Assembly (NCBI RefSeq): GCF_016863435.1
Contig: NZ_BOOW01000027.1
Coordinates: 1 to 64,000, forward strand
Length of the DNA: 64,000 nt
Direction of reading: 5' to 3'
Source: Sinosporangium siamense
GTDB taxonomy: Bacteria; Actinomycetota; Actinomycetes; Streptosporangiales; Streptosporangiaceae
In this document: piece after piece, positions 51,237 to 60,911 of the stretch
Numbering within the stretch: the stretch's first letter is position 1
Layout of the letters: each line of letters begins with the position of its first letter
Program-made: the position numbers and the translations under genes
Notes under the pieces: generated by a model
Database searches by the model: none
Seen by the model: the letters and a program-made list of their open reading frames with translations, nothing else
Told to the model about the DNA's origin: nothing

Positions 51237-52252
51237 GTGGTCACATACATCATCAGGCGCCTGATCGCGGCGATCCTCATGCTCCTCATCGTGAGCATGG
51301 TCACTTTCGCGATCTTCTTTCTGGTGCCGCGGCTCGCGGGGGCGACGCCCGAAGGCATGGCCAGCCGATACGTCGGCAGAACGGCCAGCGAGGAGACCGC
51401 CAAGCTGGCGGCCGAACGCCTAGGGTTCAACGATCCGGTGATCGTGCAATACGGCAACTACGTCAAGGGCATCGTCTTCGGCGCCGAGTACGACTACGGC
51501 CCGGGTGTGGAGACCTGCCCGGCCCCCTGCCTCGGATATTCGTTCATCACGCGCCAGCCGGTCTGGCCGGACTTGCTGGACCGGATGCCGGTGACGTTCT
51601 CGCTCGCGGTGGGCGCGGCCGTCATCTGGGTGCTGGTGGGTGTCGGCATCGGCGTGGTGTCGGCGCTCAAGCGCGGCAGCCTGTTCGACCGGGCCGCGAT
51701 GACCGTCGCCCTGGCGGGTGTGTCGCTGCCGATCTTCTTCACCGGTCTGATCTCGCTGGTGGCGCTGAGTTACGGCAATCCGTTCTCGATATTTGCCCAA
51801 GGCGGGCATTACACACCCATCACTGAAAATCCCATCATGTGGGCCTATAACTTGATCCTTCCGTGGGTCACGCTGGCCTTCCTCTTCGCCGCCGGATATG
51901 CCCGGCTCACCCGTGCGGGCATGCTCGACACGATGAACGAGGACTACATACGTACGGCGAGAGCCAAGGGTCTGGCCGAGCGCGTCGTGGTCACCAAACA
52001 CGGCCTGCGCGGCGCCCTCACCCCGATCATCACGATCTTCGGCCTGGATTTCGGGCTTTTGATTGGCGGTGCCGTACTTACGGAGAGCACGTACTCTTTG
52101 CAGGGTTTGGGTAAGTATGCGGTCGACGCCATCACCAACAACGACTTGCCCAAGGTGATGGGCGTCACGCTGCTCACCGCGGTGTTCGTCATCGTGGCCA
52201 ACCTGATCGTGGACCTCCTCTACGCGGTGGTCGATCCGAGAGTGAGGCTGTC

Positions 52253-52256
<4 letters not shown>
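51237..52256 (+). CDS. ABC transporter permease (DppB/OppB type)
   Basis: 339 residues, GTG start. Begins MVTYIIRRLIAAILMLLIVSM and has six membrane helices, a long extracytoplasmic loop after the first, and the EAA loop NEDYIRTARAKGLAERVVVTKHGLR. Overlaps the next ATPase gene by 4 bp, so it is translationally coupled. Confidence 0.93.
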
Positions 52257-53295
<1,039 letters not shown>

Positions 53296-53299
<4 letters not shown>

Positions 53300-54327
53300 G
53301 CGAGCACCCGGACATGCTCCTGTCCGTCAAGGACCTGAGCAAGCACTTTCCGATCACCACGGGCCTGCTCAAACGCCAGGTGGGCGCGGTCAAGGCGGTC
53401 GACGGGGTCTCCTTCGACGTCGTCAAGGGCGAGACGCTCGGCGTGGTCGGCGAGTCCGGCTGCGGCAAGACGACCACGGGCCGCCTCATCACCCGCCTGA
53501 TCGAGCCCACCGCCGGCAAGGTCGTGTTCGAGGGCGAGGACATCACCCACATGTCGCAGTCGCGGCTCCGCCCGCTCCGCCGCGACATGCAGATGATCTT
53601 CCAGGACCCGTACTCGTCGCTCAACCCGCGCCACACCGTCGGCACCATCGTCGGTGCGCCGTTCCGCATCCAGGGCATCAAGACCGAACACGGCATCAAA
53701 CGCGCCGTGCAGGACATCCTCTCGCTCGTCGGCCTCAACCCCGAGCACTACAACCGCTACCCGCACGAGTTCTCCGGCGGGCAGCGGCAGCGCATCGGCA
53801 TCGCGCGGACCCTGGCCCTCAAACCCAAGCTGATCATCGCCGACGAGCCGGTCTCCGCGCTCGACGTGTCCATCCAGGCGCAGGTGGTCAACCTCCTTGA
53901 GGACCTGCAGAACGAACTCGGCCTCACCTACGTCGTGATCGCCCACGACCTGTCGGTGGTCCGCCACATCAGCGACCGGGTCGCGGTCATGTATCTCGGC
54001 AAGGTCGTCGAGATCGGCGGGCGCAAGAGCCTCTACAGCTCGCCGCTGCACCCCTACACCAACGCGCTGCTGTCGGCCGTGCCCATCCCCGATCCGGCGA
54101 ACCGCACCGGACGAGAGCGCATCCGCCTCCAGGGCGACGTGCCGAGCCCGCTCAACCCGCCGCCCGCCTGCCGCTTCCACACCCGGTGCTGGAAGGCGCA
54201 GGAGGTCTGCAAGACGGTCGAGCCGGTCCTCACCGAACTCGCGAGCGGCCACCAGGTGGCCTGCCACTTCCCGGAGAACATGCCGGTGCTGGAGACGACG
54301 GCGCCCGCCGAGAACACCACCGCCTGA
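53296..54327 (+). CDS. ABC transporter ATP-binding protein (DppF/OppF type)
   Basis: 343 residues, GTG start. Walker [11 protein letters not shown], signature [10 protein letters not shown], Walker [14 protein letters not shown]-loop AHDLSVV, and a C-terminal extension [18 protein letters not shown]. Last gene of the operon; a terminator follows. Confidence 0.93.
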
Positions 54328-54339
54328 CACAGCCACGAG

Positions 54340-54378
54340 GTACGGCACGAGCCCGCGCGGGCCCGTGCCGTACGTTTT
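54340..54378 (+). terminator. Rho-independent terminator of the peptide-ABC operon
   Basis: GTACGGCACG (54340-54349) pairs with CGTGCCGTAC (54364-54373), and GCCCGC (54351-54356) pairs with the adjoining GCGGGC, followed by GTTTT. It also faces the convergent response-regulator gene. Confidence 0.8.
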
Positions 54379-54400
54379 GCGCCTGTGAGGGGCCCGCCTG

Positions 54401-55084
54401 CTAAGGAATGGCCCCGGGGGTGATCAGGCCCGTCTCGTAGGCCAGCACCACGGCCTGCACACGGTCGCGCAGCCCGAGCTTCGTCAGCACGTTGCCCACA
54501 TGGGTCTTGACCGTGGTCTCGCTCACGACCAGCTTCGCGGCGATCTCGGCGTTGGACATGCCCCTGGCGATCAGCTTGAGCACCTCAAGCTCACGCTCCG
54601 TCAGCCGGTCGAGCCGCGCCGGCGTCGACTGCTGGTAGGCCGAAGGCAGCCGGGCCGAGAACCTGTCGAGCAGGCGGCGCGTCACACTCGGCGCCACGAT
54701 CGCGTCGCCCGCCGCCACCACCCGGATCGCCTGCACCAGCTCGTCGGGCGGCACGTCCTTGAGCAGGAAGCCGCTGGCCCCCGCCCGCAGCGCCTCGACG
54801 ATGTATTCGTCCAGGTCGAAGGTCGTCAGCACCAGCACACGCGGCACATGCGCCCCCGCCGAGGCCTCCTTGACGATGCGGCGCGTCGCCTCGATGCCGT
54901 CGACACCCGGCATGCGGATGTCCATGAGCACCACGTCGGGCAGCAGCGCACGCGACTGCTCCTGGGCGGCCTTGCCGTCGCCGGCCTCGCCCACCACCGT
55001 GATGTCCGTCTCGGCCTCCAGGATCAGACGGAACCCGGTGCGCAGCAGTGGCTGGTCGTCCACCAGCAGCACTCTGATAGTCAT
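54401..55084 (-). CDS. LuxR/NarL family response regulator
   Basis: 227 residues. Receiver domain with phospho-acceptor Asp55 (VVLMDIRMPGVDG) and LLVDDQ acidic pair (Asp9-Asp10), Lys in FLLKDVPPDEL; C-terminal HTH LTERELEVLKLIARGMSNAE and TVKTHVGNVLTKLGL. GAAGGAG precedes the ATG. Its kinase gene is upstream on the same strand, but a TnpB element now lies between them. Confidence 0.93.
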   Translation of the reverse strand: MTIRVLLVDDQPLLRTGFRLILEAETDITVVGEAGDGKAAQEQSRALLPDVVLMDIRMPGVDGIEATRRIVKEASAGAHVPRVLVLTTFDLDEYIVEALRAGASGFLLKDVPPDELVQAIRVVAAGDAIVAPSVTRRLLDRFSARLPSAYQQSTPARLDRLTERELEVLKLIARGMSNAEIAAKLVVSETTVKTHVGNVLTKLGLRDRVQAVVLAYETGLITPGAIP

Positions 55085-55231
55085 CAGGGGTCTCCTTCGT
55101 GGGTACCCCGGCCTTCAGGCCGGGGTGGAAACGAGGCTCCTGCGGAGCAGGGCAGAGAATGCCGAATCGCCGCCCGGGCGATCCGGCGTCCACCATCCAC
55201 CGGCCGACACCGCCACTCACACGGAAACCGA

Positions 55232-55237
55232 TAGTAT
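55232..55237 (+). promoter_or_regulatory. -10 box for leaderless tnpB mRNA
   Basis: TAGTAT is exactly 7 nt before the GTG at 55245, indicating that tnpB has its own leaderless promoter inside the element. Confidence 0.55.
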
Positions 55238-55244
55238 GTGAGGC

Positions 55245-56483
55245 GTGACGCAGCAGGTCAAGCGGGCGTTCAAGTACCGCTTCTACCCGACCGACGAGCA
55301 GGCGGCCGAGCTGTCGCGCACGTTCGGCTGCGTCCGCCTCGTGTACAACAAGGCGCTGGAGGAGCGCACCCGGGCCTGGTACGCAGAGCAGCGCCGGATC
55401 TCCTACGTGCAGTCCTCCGCCGCCCTGACGGAGTGGAAGAAGACCGAGGAACTGGCCTTCCTGACGGAGGTGTCCTCCGTCCCGCTCCAGCAGGCACTGC
55501 GGCACCTTCAGACGGCGTTCGCAAACTTCTTCGCCAAACTGGCGAGATACCCCCGGTATAAGAGCCGGAAGAGGTCCCGGCCGGCGGCCGAGTACACGCG
55601 CAGCGCCTTCAAGTGGCGCGACGGACAGCTGACTCTGGCCAAGATGGCGGAGCCCCTGGACATCCGCTGGTCGCGTCCGCTGCCCGAGGGGGCGGAGCCG
55701 ACCACGGCAACCGTGTCCCGCGACGCGGCGGGCCGCTGGTTCGTGTCCCTGCTGTGCGAGGACACCGTCGCCCCGGCCCCCGCCGCCACGGCGGCGGTCG
55801 GCCTGGACGCCGGACTCACCTCTCTCGTGACCCTGTCCACCGGGGAGAAGATCACCAACTCCTGGCACGAGCGTCGCGACCGCGCCCGCCTCGCGAAGGC
55901 GCAGCGGGAGCTGTCGCGGAAGGCGCAGGGCTCGGCGAACCGGGCCAAAGCCCGGGTGAAGGTCGCCCGCGTCCACGCGCGGATCGCCGACCGGCGCCGC
56001 GACTTCCTGCACAAGCTGTCGACTCGTCTCGTCCGTGAGAACCAAACGGTCGTGATCGAGGACCTCACCGTCCGCAACCTGCTGAGGAACGGCAGGCTCG
56101 CACGCGCCGTCTCCGACGCGGCCTGGACGGAGCTGCGCTCCATGCTGGAGTACAAGTGCGCCTGGTACGGGCGTGAACTCGTCGTGGTCGACCGCTGGTT
56201 CCCCAGCTCGAAGCTGTGCGGGGCCTGCGGCACGGTCGCTGCGGGGATGCCGCTGAACGTCCGGGAGTGGGCGTGCGGCTGCGGCGCCGTGCACGACCGC
56301 GACGTGAACGCGGCGCGCAACATCCTGGCCGCCGGGCTGGCGGTGTCCGCCTGTGGAGACGGTGTGAGACCTCAACGGGAGTCCTCCCGGACGGGGCGGT
56401 CGTCGGTGAAGCAGGAACCCCAGCGGGCGACCGCTGGAATCCCTCGCCTTCAGGCGGGGGAGGAAGTCAAGAACCGTCCTTGA
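55245..56483 (+). CDS. tnpB: TnpB RNA-guided endonuclease
   Basis: 412 residues. OrfB/TnpB domains: N-terminal HTH_OrfB (YRFYPTDEQAAELSRTFGCVRLVYNKAL, about 11-38), the WED/REC-like middle, and a split RuvC: Asp188 in VGLDAGLTSL, Glu272 in VVIEDLTVRNLL, Asp351 or Asp353 in HDRDVNAARN. The zinc finger is CGACG...CGCG (Cys325, 328, 344, 346). All key residues are intact, so the nuclease may be active. Its 3' end overlaps the right-end RNA scaffold and the kinase stop (17 bp past it). Confidence 0.92.
   Translation: MTQQVKRAFKYRFYPTDEQAAELSRTFGCVRLVYNKALEERTRAWYAEQRRISYVQSSAALTEWKKTEELAFLTEVSSVPLQQALRHLQTAFANFFAKLARYPRYKSRKRSRPAAEYTRSAFKWRDGQLTLAKMAEPLDIRWSRPLPEGAEPTTATVSRDAAGRWFVSLLCEDTVAPAPAATAAVGLDAGLTSLVTLSTGEKITNSWHERRDRARLAKAQRELSRKAQGSANRAKARVKVARVHARIADRRRDFLHKLSTRLVRENQTVVIEDLTVRNLLRNGRLARAVSDAAWTELRSMLEYKCAWYGRELVVVDRWFPSSKLCGACGTVAAGMPLNVREWACGCGAVHDRDVNAARNILAAGLAVSACGDGVRPQRESSRTGRSSVKQEPQRATAGIPRLQAGEEVKNRP
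56411..56471 (+). ncRNA. Candidate omega (reRNA) scaffold at the element right end
   Basis: TnpB guide RNAs come from the right end of their element. Here CCAGCGG-GCGA-CCGCTGG (56420-56437, GNRA loop) and CCCTCGCC-TTCA-GGCGGGGG (56441-56460) form two hairpins overlapping the end of tnpB. The guide would begin just after the element, in the 3' end of the histidine kinase gene (from about 56472). Confidence 0.55.
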
Positions 56484-57699
56484 GGGGGAACCGCGCCGTT
56501 ACCTCAAATCCGCCCCCGGAGCGCGGGCCGATCCTCAGAATTCCACCATAGAGGGCCACCCGTTCGCGAATCCCCACCAGTCCGTGACCAGGGCGGCGGC
56601 CCTCCGACGCCTCGGGCGGGCCCGCGCCGTCGTCCTCGACCACGACGGCCAGCTCGCCGTCCCCATGGCGCACCGTCACCCAGGCCCGCGCACCCGGCCC
56701 CGCGTGCCTCAGGCTGTTCGTCAGCCCCTCCTGGACCAGCCTGTAGGCCGCGAGGTCCACCCCCGCCGGCACCTGCCCAGGCTCGCCCTCGATCCAGAGC
56801 TGCGCCCGCAACCCCGCCTCCCGCATCTGCTCGAACAACGCCGGCAGGTCACGCAGCCCCGGCTGCGGCCCCCGCTCGGCCGGGCCGTCCACCTCGTCCG
56901 TGCGCAGCACCCCGACCAGGTTGCGCATCTCCCGCATCGCCGTGCGGCCCGTCTCCTCGATGGCCGACAGGGCCTCCCGCGCCCCGTCCGGATTGCTCCC
57001 CAGCACCCGGCGGGCCGCCGCCGCCTGCACCGTCATCACGCTCACATGGTGGGCCACCACGTCGTGCAGCTCCCGCGCGATTCGCGAACGCTCCTCCGCC
57101 CTCGCCGCCCGCGTGTCCGACTCGCGGGCACGCTCAAGACGCTCGGCGCGATCACGCAACTCGGCGGTGTATGCCCGGCGCAGCCGTACCCCCCGGCCCG
57201 CCCCCCAGACGACGCCGAGCAGCAGCAGCGCCAGAACCCGCTCCGACCACGACGGCACCGGATCCGCCAGCCACCATCCCGCGGCCGTGCTCGACACCAC
57301 CACCGCCAGCACCCACACGTTGACCGCGAGGCCCCGGTAGGCGGCGGCCGAGTAGAGCAGGATCATCGCGGCGACCGCCGTGCCGATCGACGCCTGCCCC
57401 GCCACGATCATCAGCAGACTGGACGCCTCCGACAACAACACCGCCACCACGGGCGCCCGCCTCCGCCACGCGATCGGCAGACACGTGAAGGCGATCAACA
57501 CCAGCGCCCAGCCGGTGGGAGCCTTGAACCCCTCACCGACCCAGACCCCGCTCTCCCACAGCAGCCGGTGCTCGGCCGACAACAGGTTGAGCGTGATCGT
57601 CACAGCCGTCAGCAGCACTGCGAGCACAACATCGACGGCCGGCGGCCCGCCCGGCCACGGGCGGATCACGCCTCGGGGGCTGGTGCGCACGCGTTTCAC
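56467..57699 (-). CDS. Sensor histidine kinase (NarL/DesK-type, HisKA_3)
   Basis: 410 residues. Four to six membrane helices in the first 170 residues (VDVVLAVLLTAVTITLNLL, ALVLIAFTCLPIAW, VAVLLSEASSLLMIVAG, AMILLYSAAAYRGLAVNVWV, RVLALLLLGVVWGAG). Phospho-acceptor His212 in RSRIARELHDVVAHHVSVM; ATPase motifs LVQEGLTNSLRHAG (N box), EDDGAGPPE and GHGLVGIRERV (G boxes). Start GTG 57699; GTG 57690 lies 7 nt after TACAGT and may be the true leaderless start. The last codons and stop (GGT-TCT-TGA) fall at the TnpB-element edge. Confidence 0.9.
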   Translation of the reverse strand: MKRVRTSPRGVIRPWPGGPPAVDVVLAVLLTAVTITLNLLSAEHRLLWESGVWVGEGFKAPTGWALVLIAFTCLPIAWRRRAPVVAVLLSEASSLLMIVAGQASIGTAVAAMILLYSAAAYRGLAVNVWVLAVVVSSTAAGWWLADPVPSWSERVLALLLLGVVWGAGRGVRLRRAYTAELRDRAERLERARESDTRAARAEERSRIARELHDVVAHHVSVMTVQAAAARRVLGSNPDGAREALSAIEETGRTAMREMRNLVGVLRTDEVDGPAERGPQPGLRDLPALFEQMREAGLRAQLWIEGEPGQVPAGVDLAAYRLVQEGLTNSLRHAGPGARAWVTVRHGDGELAVVVEDDGAGPPEASEGRRPGHGLVGIRERVALYGGILRIGPRSGGGFEVTARFPLKDGS

Positions 57700-58313
57700 T
57701 GTAGGCCCAGGTCAACCCCCCGACCTCCTCCCGAGGGAGGAGCCTCCCTCGGGAACAAGACCGAGAAGACCCCCACCCACACCCCCCTCCCCATCACTCC
57801 ACACCCCTGCGACGCCCTCCCTGCCCGCCCCCCCAACCCCCCACAAAAGCCCTCCTTAGCGCGACCCCACCTTTCCCGGGCCCGCCCGCCAGTGCTGCCC
57901 GGCTCCGCCCGCGGGTACGGCCCGCCTGAAGGCGCAACCCGTGCTCTGCCCTGCTGAGGCCCCGCCGGCCCTTTCCGGTGGCCCCACTCCGCCCGGGGGC
58001 GCCTCTGCCGTGCCTGGGAGTGTGGCTCCCCGCCGGGGGTGCGGCCCGACCCCGCCGTGTGAGGACCTGCTGAGGCCCTGCTCGCCCCTGCTCCGGTGGG
58101 GTCGGCCGGGCCGGGCGGCGGTACGGCGGAGGCATCCGTGGCCGGTCCCGTGCGCGTCGGCGGGTGGCCGGGCGGGGTTACCCGTGGGTTCTCCGTGCCG
58201 CTGCGAGTGTGGTTGGCGGCCCTCTGGGAGCCGGGCGTGGGGACTTGGATGCTCCGTGCGGCCGCAGGGGCCGCGGTCTTTCTGGAACCGGGTGGGGGCT
58301 GCTCTTCCCGGAT
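57700..58313. other. 614-bp GC-rich gap without a gene
   Basis: No convincing coding frame. Near the kinase, CTCCTCCC-GA-GGGAGGAG (57725-57742) and CCGAGGGAGG-AG-CCTCCCTCGG (57731-57752) are overlapping, mutually exclusive hairpins. The rest is C-rich on the plus strand with no repeat or RNA that I recognise. Confidence 0.45.
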
Positions 58314-59180
58314 TTAGAGTTCGTCGGTGGCGGCGCGGCGTTTGGTCTTGGTGGAGCGGACGGTGTCGCCGGGGCGGCGTTCGGGGATGGGGGGTGGGGT
58401 GCCGCCGAACTCGGGGCACAGGGCCTGGTGGTCGCACCAGCCGCAGAGGCGGCTCGGGCGGGCTCGCCACTCGCCGGTCGCAAGGGCCCGCTCGATGGCC
58501 TGCCACAGGGCGGTGACCTTGCGCTCGGTGGCGTTGAGGTCGGCCTCGTCGGGGGAGTAGCGCAGGACCTCGCCGTTGCCGAGGTAGACGAGCTGGAGGA
58601 GGCGGGGGACCCGGCCGGACAGGCGCCAGAGCACCAGCGCGTAGAACTTCATCTGGAAGAGCGCCTTGGCCTCGAAGTCGGGGCCGGGGGCGCTGCCGGT
58701 CTTGTAGTCGACCACCCGAACGTCGCCGCTCGGGGCCACGTCGAGGCGGTCGATATAGCCGCGGAGCATGAGCCCCGACCCGAGGACCGCCTCGACGTAA
58801 AGCTCGCGCTCGGCGGGCTCCAGCCGCGTCGGGTCCTCCAAAGTGAAGTATCGGCCGATCATCGAGCGCGCCTCGGCCAGCCAGCCGGCCAGCTCGGCCT
58901 CGCCGGAGAACATCTCGGCGTAGTCGGGCTCCTCGGCGAGCAGCCGCTCCCACTGGGGCTCCAGCAGGGCCTGGGCCGCCTCGACGGTGCGGCCGCCCGC
59001 GGGCAGGTCGAACAGGCGCTCGAGGACCGCGTGGACCACCGTGCCACGCACGGCCGCGGGGGAGGGGCGCTCGGGAAGCCGGTCGACCACCCGGAACCTG
59101 TAGAGCAGCGGACAGGTCATGAAATCGCCTGCCCGGGACGGGGAGAGCGCCCCGACGATCTCTGGCTCGGTCATGGTCAT
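58314..59180 (-). CDS. RecB-family PD-(D/E)XK nuclease with Fe-S cluster motif (Cas4/AddB-like)
   Basis: 288 residues from ATG 59180, fixed by TACAGT (59192-59187) 6 nt upstream. SPSRAGDFMTCPLLYRFRV starts the fold, GTVVHAVLERLF carries the first catalytic His, DRLDVAPSGDVRVVDYKTG holds the D...D-x-K motif, and QMKFYALVLWRL the Q-x3-Y motif. The C-terminal LCGWCDHQALCPEFGG plus the early Cys form a four-Cys Fe-S site. Stand-alone nucleases of this type act in DNA repair; no CRISPR genes are near. Confidence 0.88.
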   Translation of the reverse strand: MTMTEPEIVGALSPSRAGDFMTCPLLYRFRVVDRLPERPSPAAVRGTVVHAVLERLFDLPAGGRTVEAAQALLEPQWERLLAEEPDYAEMFSGEAELAGWLAEARSMIGRYFTLEDPTRLEPAERELYVEAVLGSGLMLRGYIDRLDVAPSGDVRVVDYKTGSAPGPDFEAKALFQMKFYALVLWRLSGRVPRLLQLVYLGNGEVLRYSPDEADLNATERKVTALWQAIERALATGEWRARPSRLCGWCDHQALCPEFGGTPPPIPERRPGDTVRSTKTKRRAATDEL

Positions 59181-59186
59181 GGTCGC

Positions 59187-59192
59187 ACTGTA
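59187..59192 (-). promoter_or_regulatory. -10 box for leaderless RecB-like nuclease mRNA
   Basis: Minus-strand TACAGT lies 6 nt before the ATG at 59180. Confidence 0.55.
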
Positions 59193-59240
59193 GGTCACGG
59201 GACCGACAGTTCGCGCCCCGGCAGGCCGCGCCGCGTGGCC

Positions 59241-59395
59241 TGATGCGCCTTGGTAGGTCGTGTCGGGTGCGTCAATGCGCCTCGGCGGCGTGTCGGGTGC
59301 CCTTTGCGCCTTGGCGGGTCGCGCAGGGTGGCCTGATGCGCCGCAGCGGGCCGCGTCGGGGGCCTTATGCGGTTCGGTAGGCGGTGTCGGATTCC
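59241..59395. repeat. Five degenerate ~31-bp tandem repeats
   Basis: Units at 59241-59271, 59272-59301, 59302-59333, 59334-59364 and 59365-59395 share a TnATGCGCC-TyGGyrGGTCG-yGTCGGG-type consensus at 30-32 bp period. They fill the divergent gap between the nuclease and site-2 protease genes, starting 49 bp from the nuclease promoter box. Confidence 0.65.
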
Positions 59396-59501
59396 TCCCT
59401 GGATGCCGCCACCCGCCTCCGCGGACCGTGCCGGGTGTCTCTACGCGTCTTCGCGGGTCGGGTTGGGGCACCGGATCGGCGGATTCCCGCCTCTATGCGC
59501 G

Positions 59502-59507
59502 TAGCAT
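59502..59507 (+). promoter_or_regulatory. Likely -10 box of the site-2 protease gene
   Basis: TAGCAT (TANNNT) with an expected start near 59514 would leave a 23-35 nt leader containing CCAGGAG. Confidence 0.4.
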
Positions 59508-59536
59508 CGTGGACGAGGACCACGATTCCAGGAGCG

Positions 59537-60685
59537 GTGAAGAGACCAGTGAGCGCCCAGAGCCCCAGACAGGACACCCCAGGGCTGCGGATGGGCCGGC
59601 CTTTCGGGATCCCGGTTTATGTCTCCCCGACCTGGTTCATTGTCGCGGCGTTCATCACCATCACCTTCGCGCCGGCGTTCCAGAGTCGCCTGCCCGACAT
59701 CAGCGCCGTCGCGAGCTACGGGGTGGCCTTCGCCTTCGCCGTGCTGCTCTACCTTTCGGTGCTGCTGCATGAGCTGGCGCACTGCGTGGTGGCCAAGATG
59801 TACGGCCTGCCCGTCCGGCGCATCACCCTCTACCTGCTAGGGGGCGTCTCGGAGATCGAGCGCGAGCCCGAGACGCCTGGCCGGGAGTTCATGGTGGCCT
59901 TCGCCGGGCCGGCGCTGTCGCTGGGCCTGGGCGGCATCGGGTTCGTCCTCGACGTCATGGTGGTGCCGCCCGGCGGCGTCTTGTCGGTGCTGACCTGGCA
60001 GCTCTGGGTGGCCAACCTGGTGGTCGGGGTGTTCAACCTGCTGCCGGGGCTGCCGCTCGACGGCGGGCGCATGTTGCGGGCGGGCGTGTGGAAGGCGACC
60101 CGCAACCCCGGCTCGGGCACCATCGCGGCGGCCTGGACCGGCCGCGGCCTGGCGATCGTCCTCGTGGCCGTGCCGTTCGTGCTGGGCCTCATGACCGGCC
60201 AGAGCCCCGGGTGGGAATACATCATCTGGTCGGTGCTGCTCGCGTCCTTCATCTGGTTCGGCGCCACCCAGTCACTGCGCGTGGCGCGGGTCCGGGCGCG
60301 CATCCCGCAGGTCAACGCCCGCGCTCTGGCGCGGCGGGCCATCGCGGTGACCGCCGAGACCCCGCTCGCCGAGGCGCTGCGCCGGGCGGCCGACGCGCAG
60401 GCGGGGGCGCTGGTGGTGGTCGACCACGAGGGACGGCCGGTCGCCATCGTCAACGAGGTGGCCGTCGAGTCGACGCCGGAGCAGCGCCGGCCGTGGGTCA
60501 CGGTCGGTTCGCTGGCCCGCAGCCTGGAGCCGTCGCTGGTGCTCGCCGCCGACCTGTCGGGGGAGTCGCTGATCGACGCGATGCGCGACGCTCCCGCGGG
60601 TGAATACCTGCTTGTGGAGCGGGGCGGCGAGATCTTCGGCGTGCTCGCGACGTCCGACGTCAACAAGGTGTTCGCCGGCGTGTGA
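59537..60685 (+). CDS. Site-2 protease (M50) with C-terminal CBS domains
   Basis: 382 residues from GTG 59537; GTG 59549 is an alternative. Membrane metalloprotease: HExxH in LLHELAHCVVAKMYGLPVRR and the third ligand in NLLPGLPLDGGRML; about six helices. A cytoplasmic pair of CBS domains (about 255-382; VTAETPLAEALRRAADAQ; FGVLATSDVNKVF) likely senses adenine nucleotides. Such proteases cleave membrane regulators. AGGAG lies 2 nt before 59537, which is tight. Confidence 0.88.
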   Translation: MKRPVSAQSPRQDTPGLRMGRPFGIPVYVSPTWFIVAAFITITFAPAFQSRLPDISAVASYGVAFAFAVLLYLSVLLHELAHCVVAKMYGLPVRRITLYLLGGVSEIEREPETPGREFMVAFAGPALSLGLGGIGFVLDVMVVPPGGVLSVLTWQLWVANLVVGVFNLLPGLPLDGGRMLRAGVWKATRNPGSGTIAAAWTGRGLAIVLVAVPFVLGLMTGQSPGWEYIIWSVLLASFIWFGATQSLRVARVRARIPQVNARALARRAIAVTAETPLAEALRRAADAQAGALVVVDHEGRPVAIVNEVAVESTPEQRRPWVTVGSLARSLEPSLVLAADLSGESLIDAMRDAPAGEYLLVERGGEIFGVLATSDVNKVFAGV

Positions 60686-60911
60686 TCCTGGGCCGGTCCA
60701 TCCCTCCGTTCCCACTCGATTCAGGGGCGGACCGGGACTAAGGTTCTGGTGGAGTGATCAGGTCGGCTCCTCATAATGAAGAACACACATTGTGAGGACC
60801 GTCGGTCGGTTATGCCACGTTCGTGCCTGAAACTTGTTTTCTGTACCTTTTTGCTACGGCCCGGTGCGGGGCCGTCCGTTATAGAGGTCGTTTCCGGGGA
60901 GGGAGAGTTCT

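Larger units (their letters stand above)
55104..56471 (+). mobile_element. IS200/IS605-type TnpB-only element inserted in a two-component operon
   Basis: Estimated ends from structure. Left end: ACCCCGGCC-TTCA-GGCCGGGGT hairpin at 55105-55126. Right end: CCCTCGCC-TTCA-GGCGGGGG hairpin at 56441-56460 (one G-T wobble), then AGGAAGTCAAG. The shared TTCA loops and lack of terminal inverted repeats are typical of this superfamily. It carries tnpB but no tnpA, so it would need a transposase in trans. It lies between the kinase and regulator genes of one operon, in opposite orientation. Exact boundaries are uncertain by a few bases. Confidence 0.8.

Noticed and set aside
57698-57703. TACAGT as certain leaderless promoter of the histidine kinase
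   Set aside because: Spacing fits GTG 57690 but no -35 is evident and GTG 57699 is equally possible, so it is mentioned only as an alternative start.
59241-59395. CRISPR array near a Cas4-like nuclease
   Set aside because: Repeats are contiguous and degenerate with no unique spacers, and no other cas genes are present.
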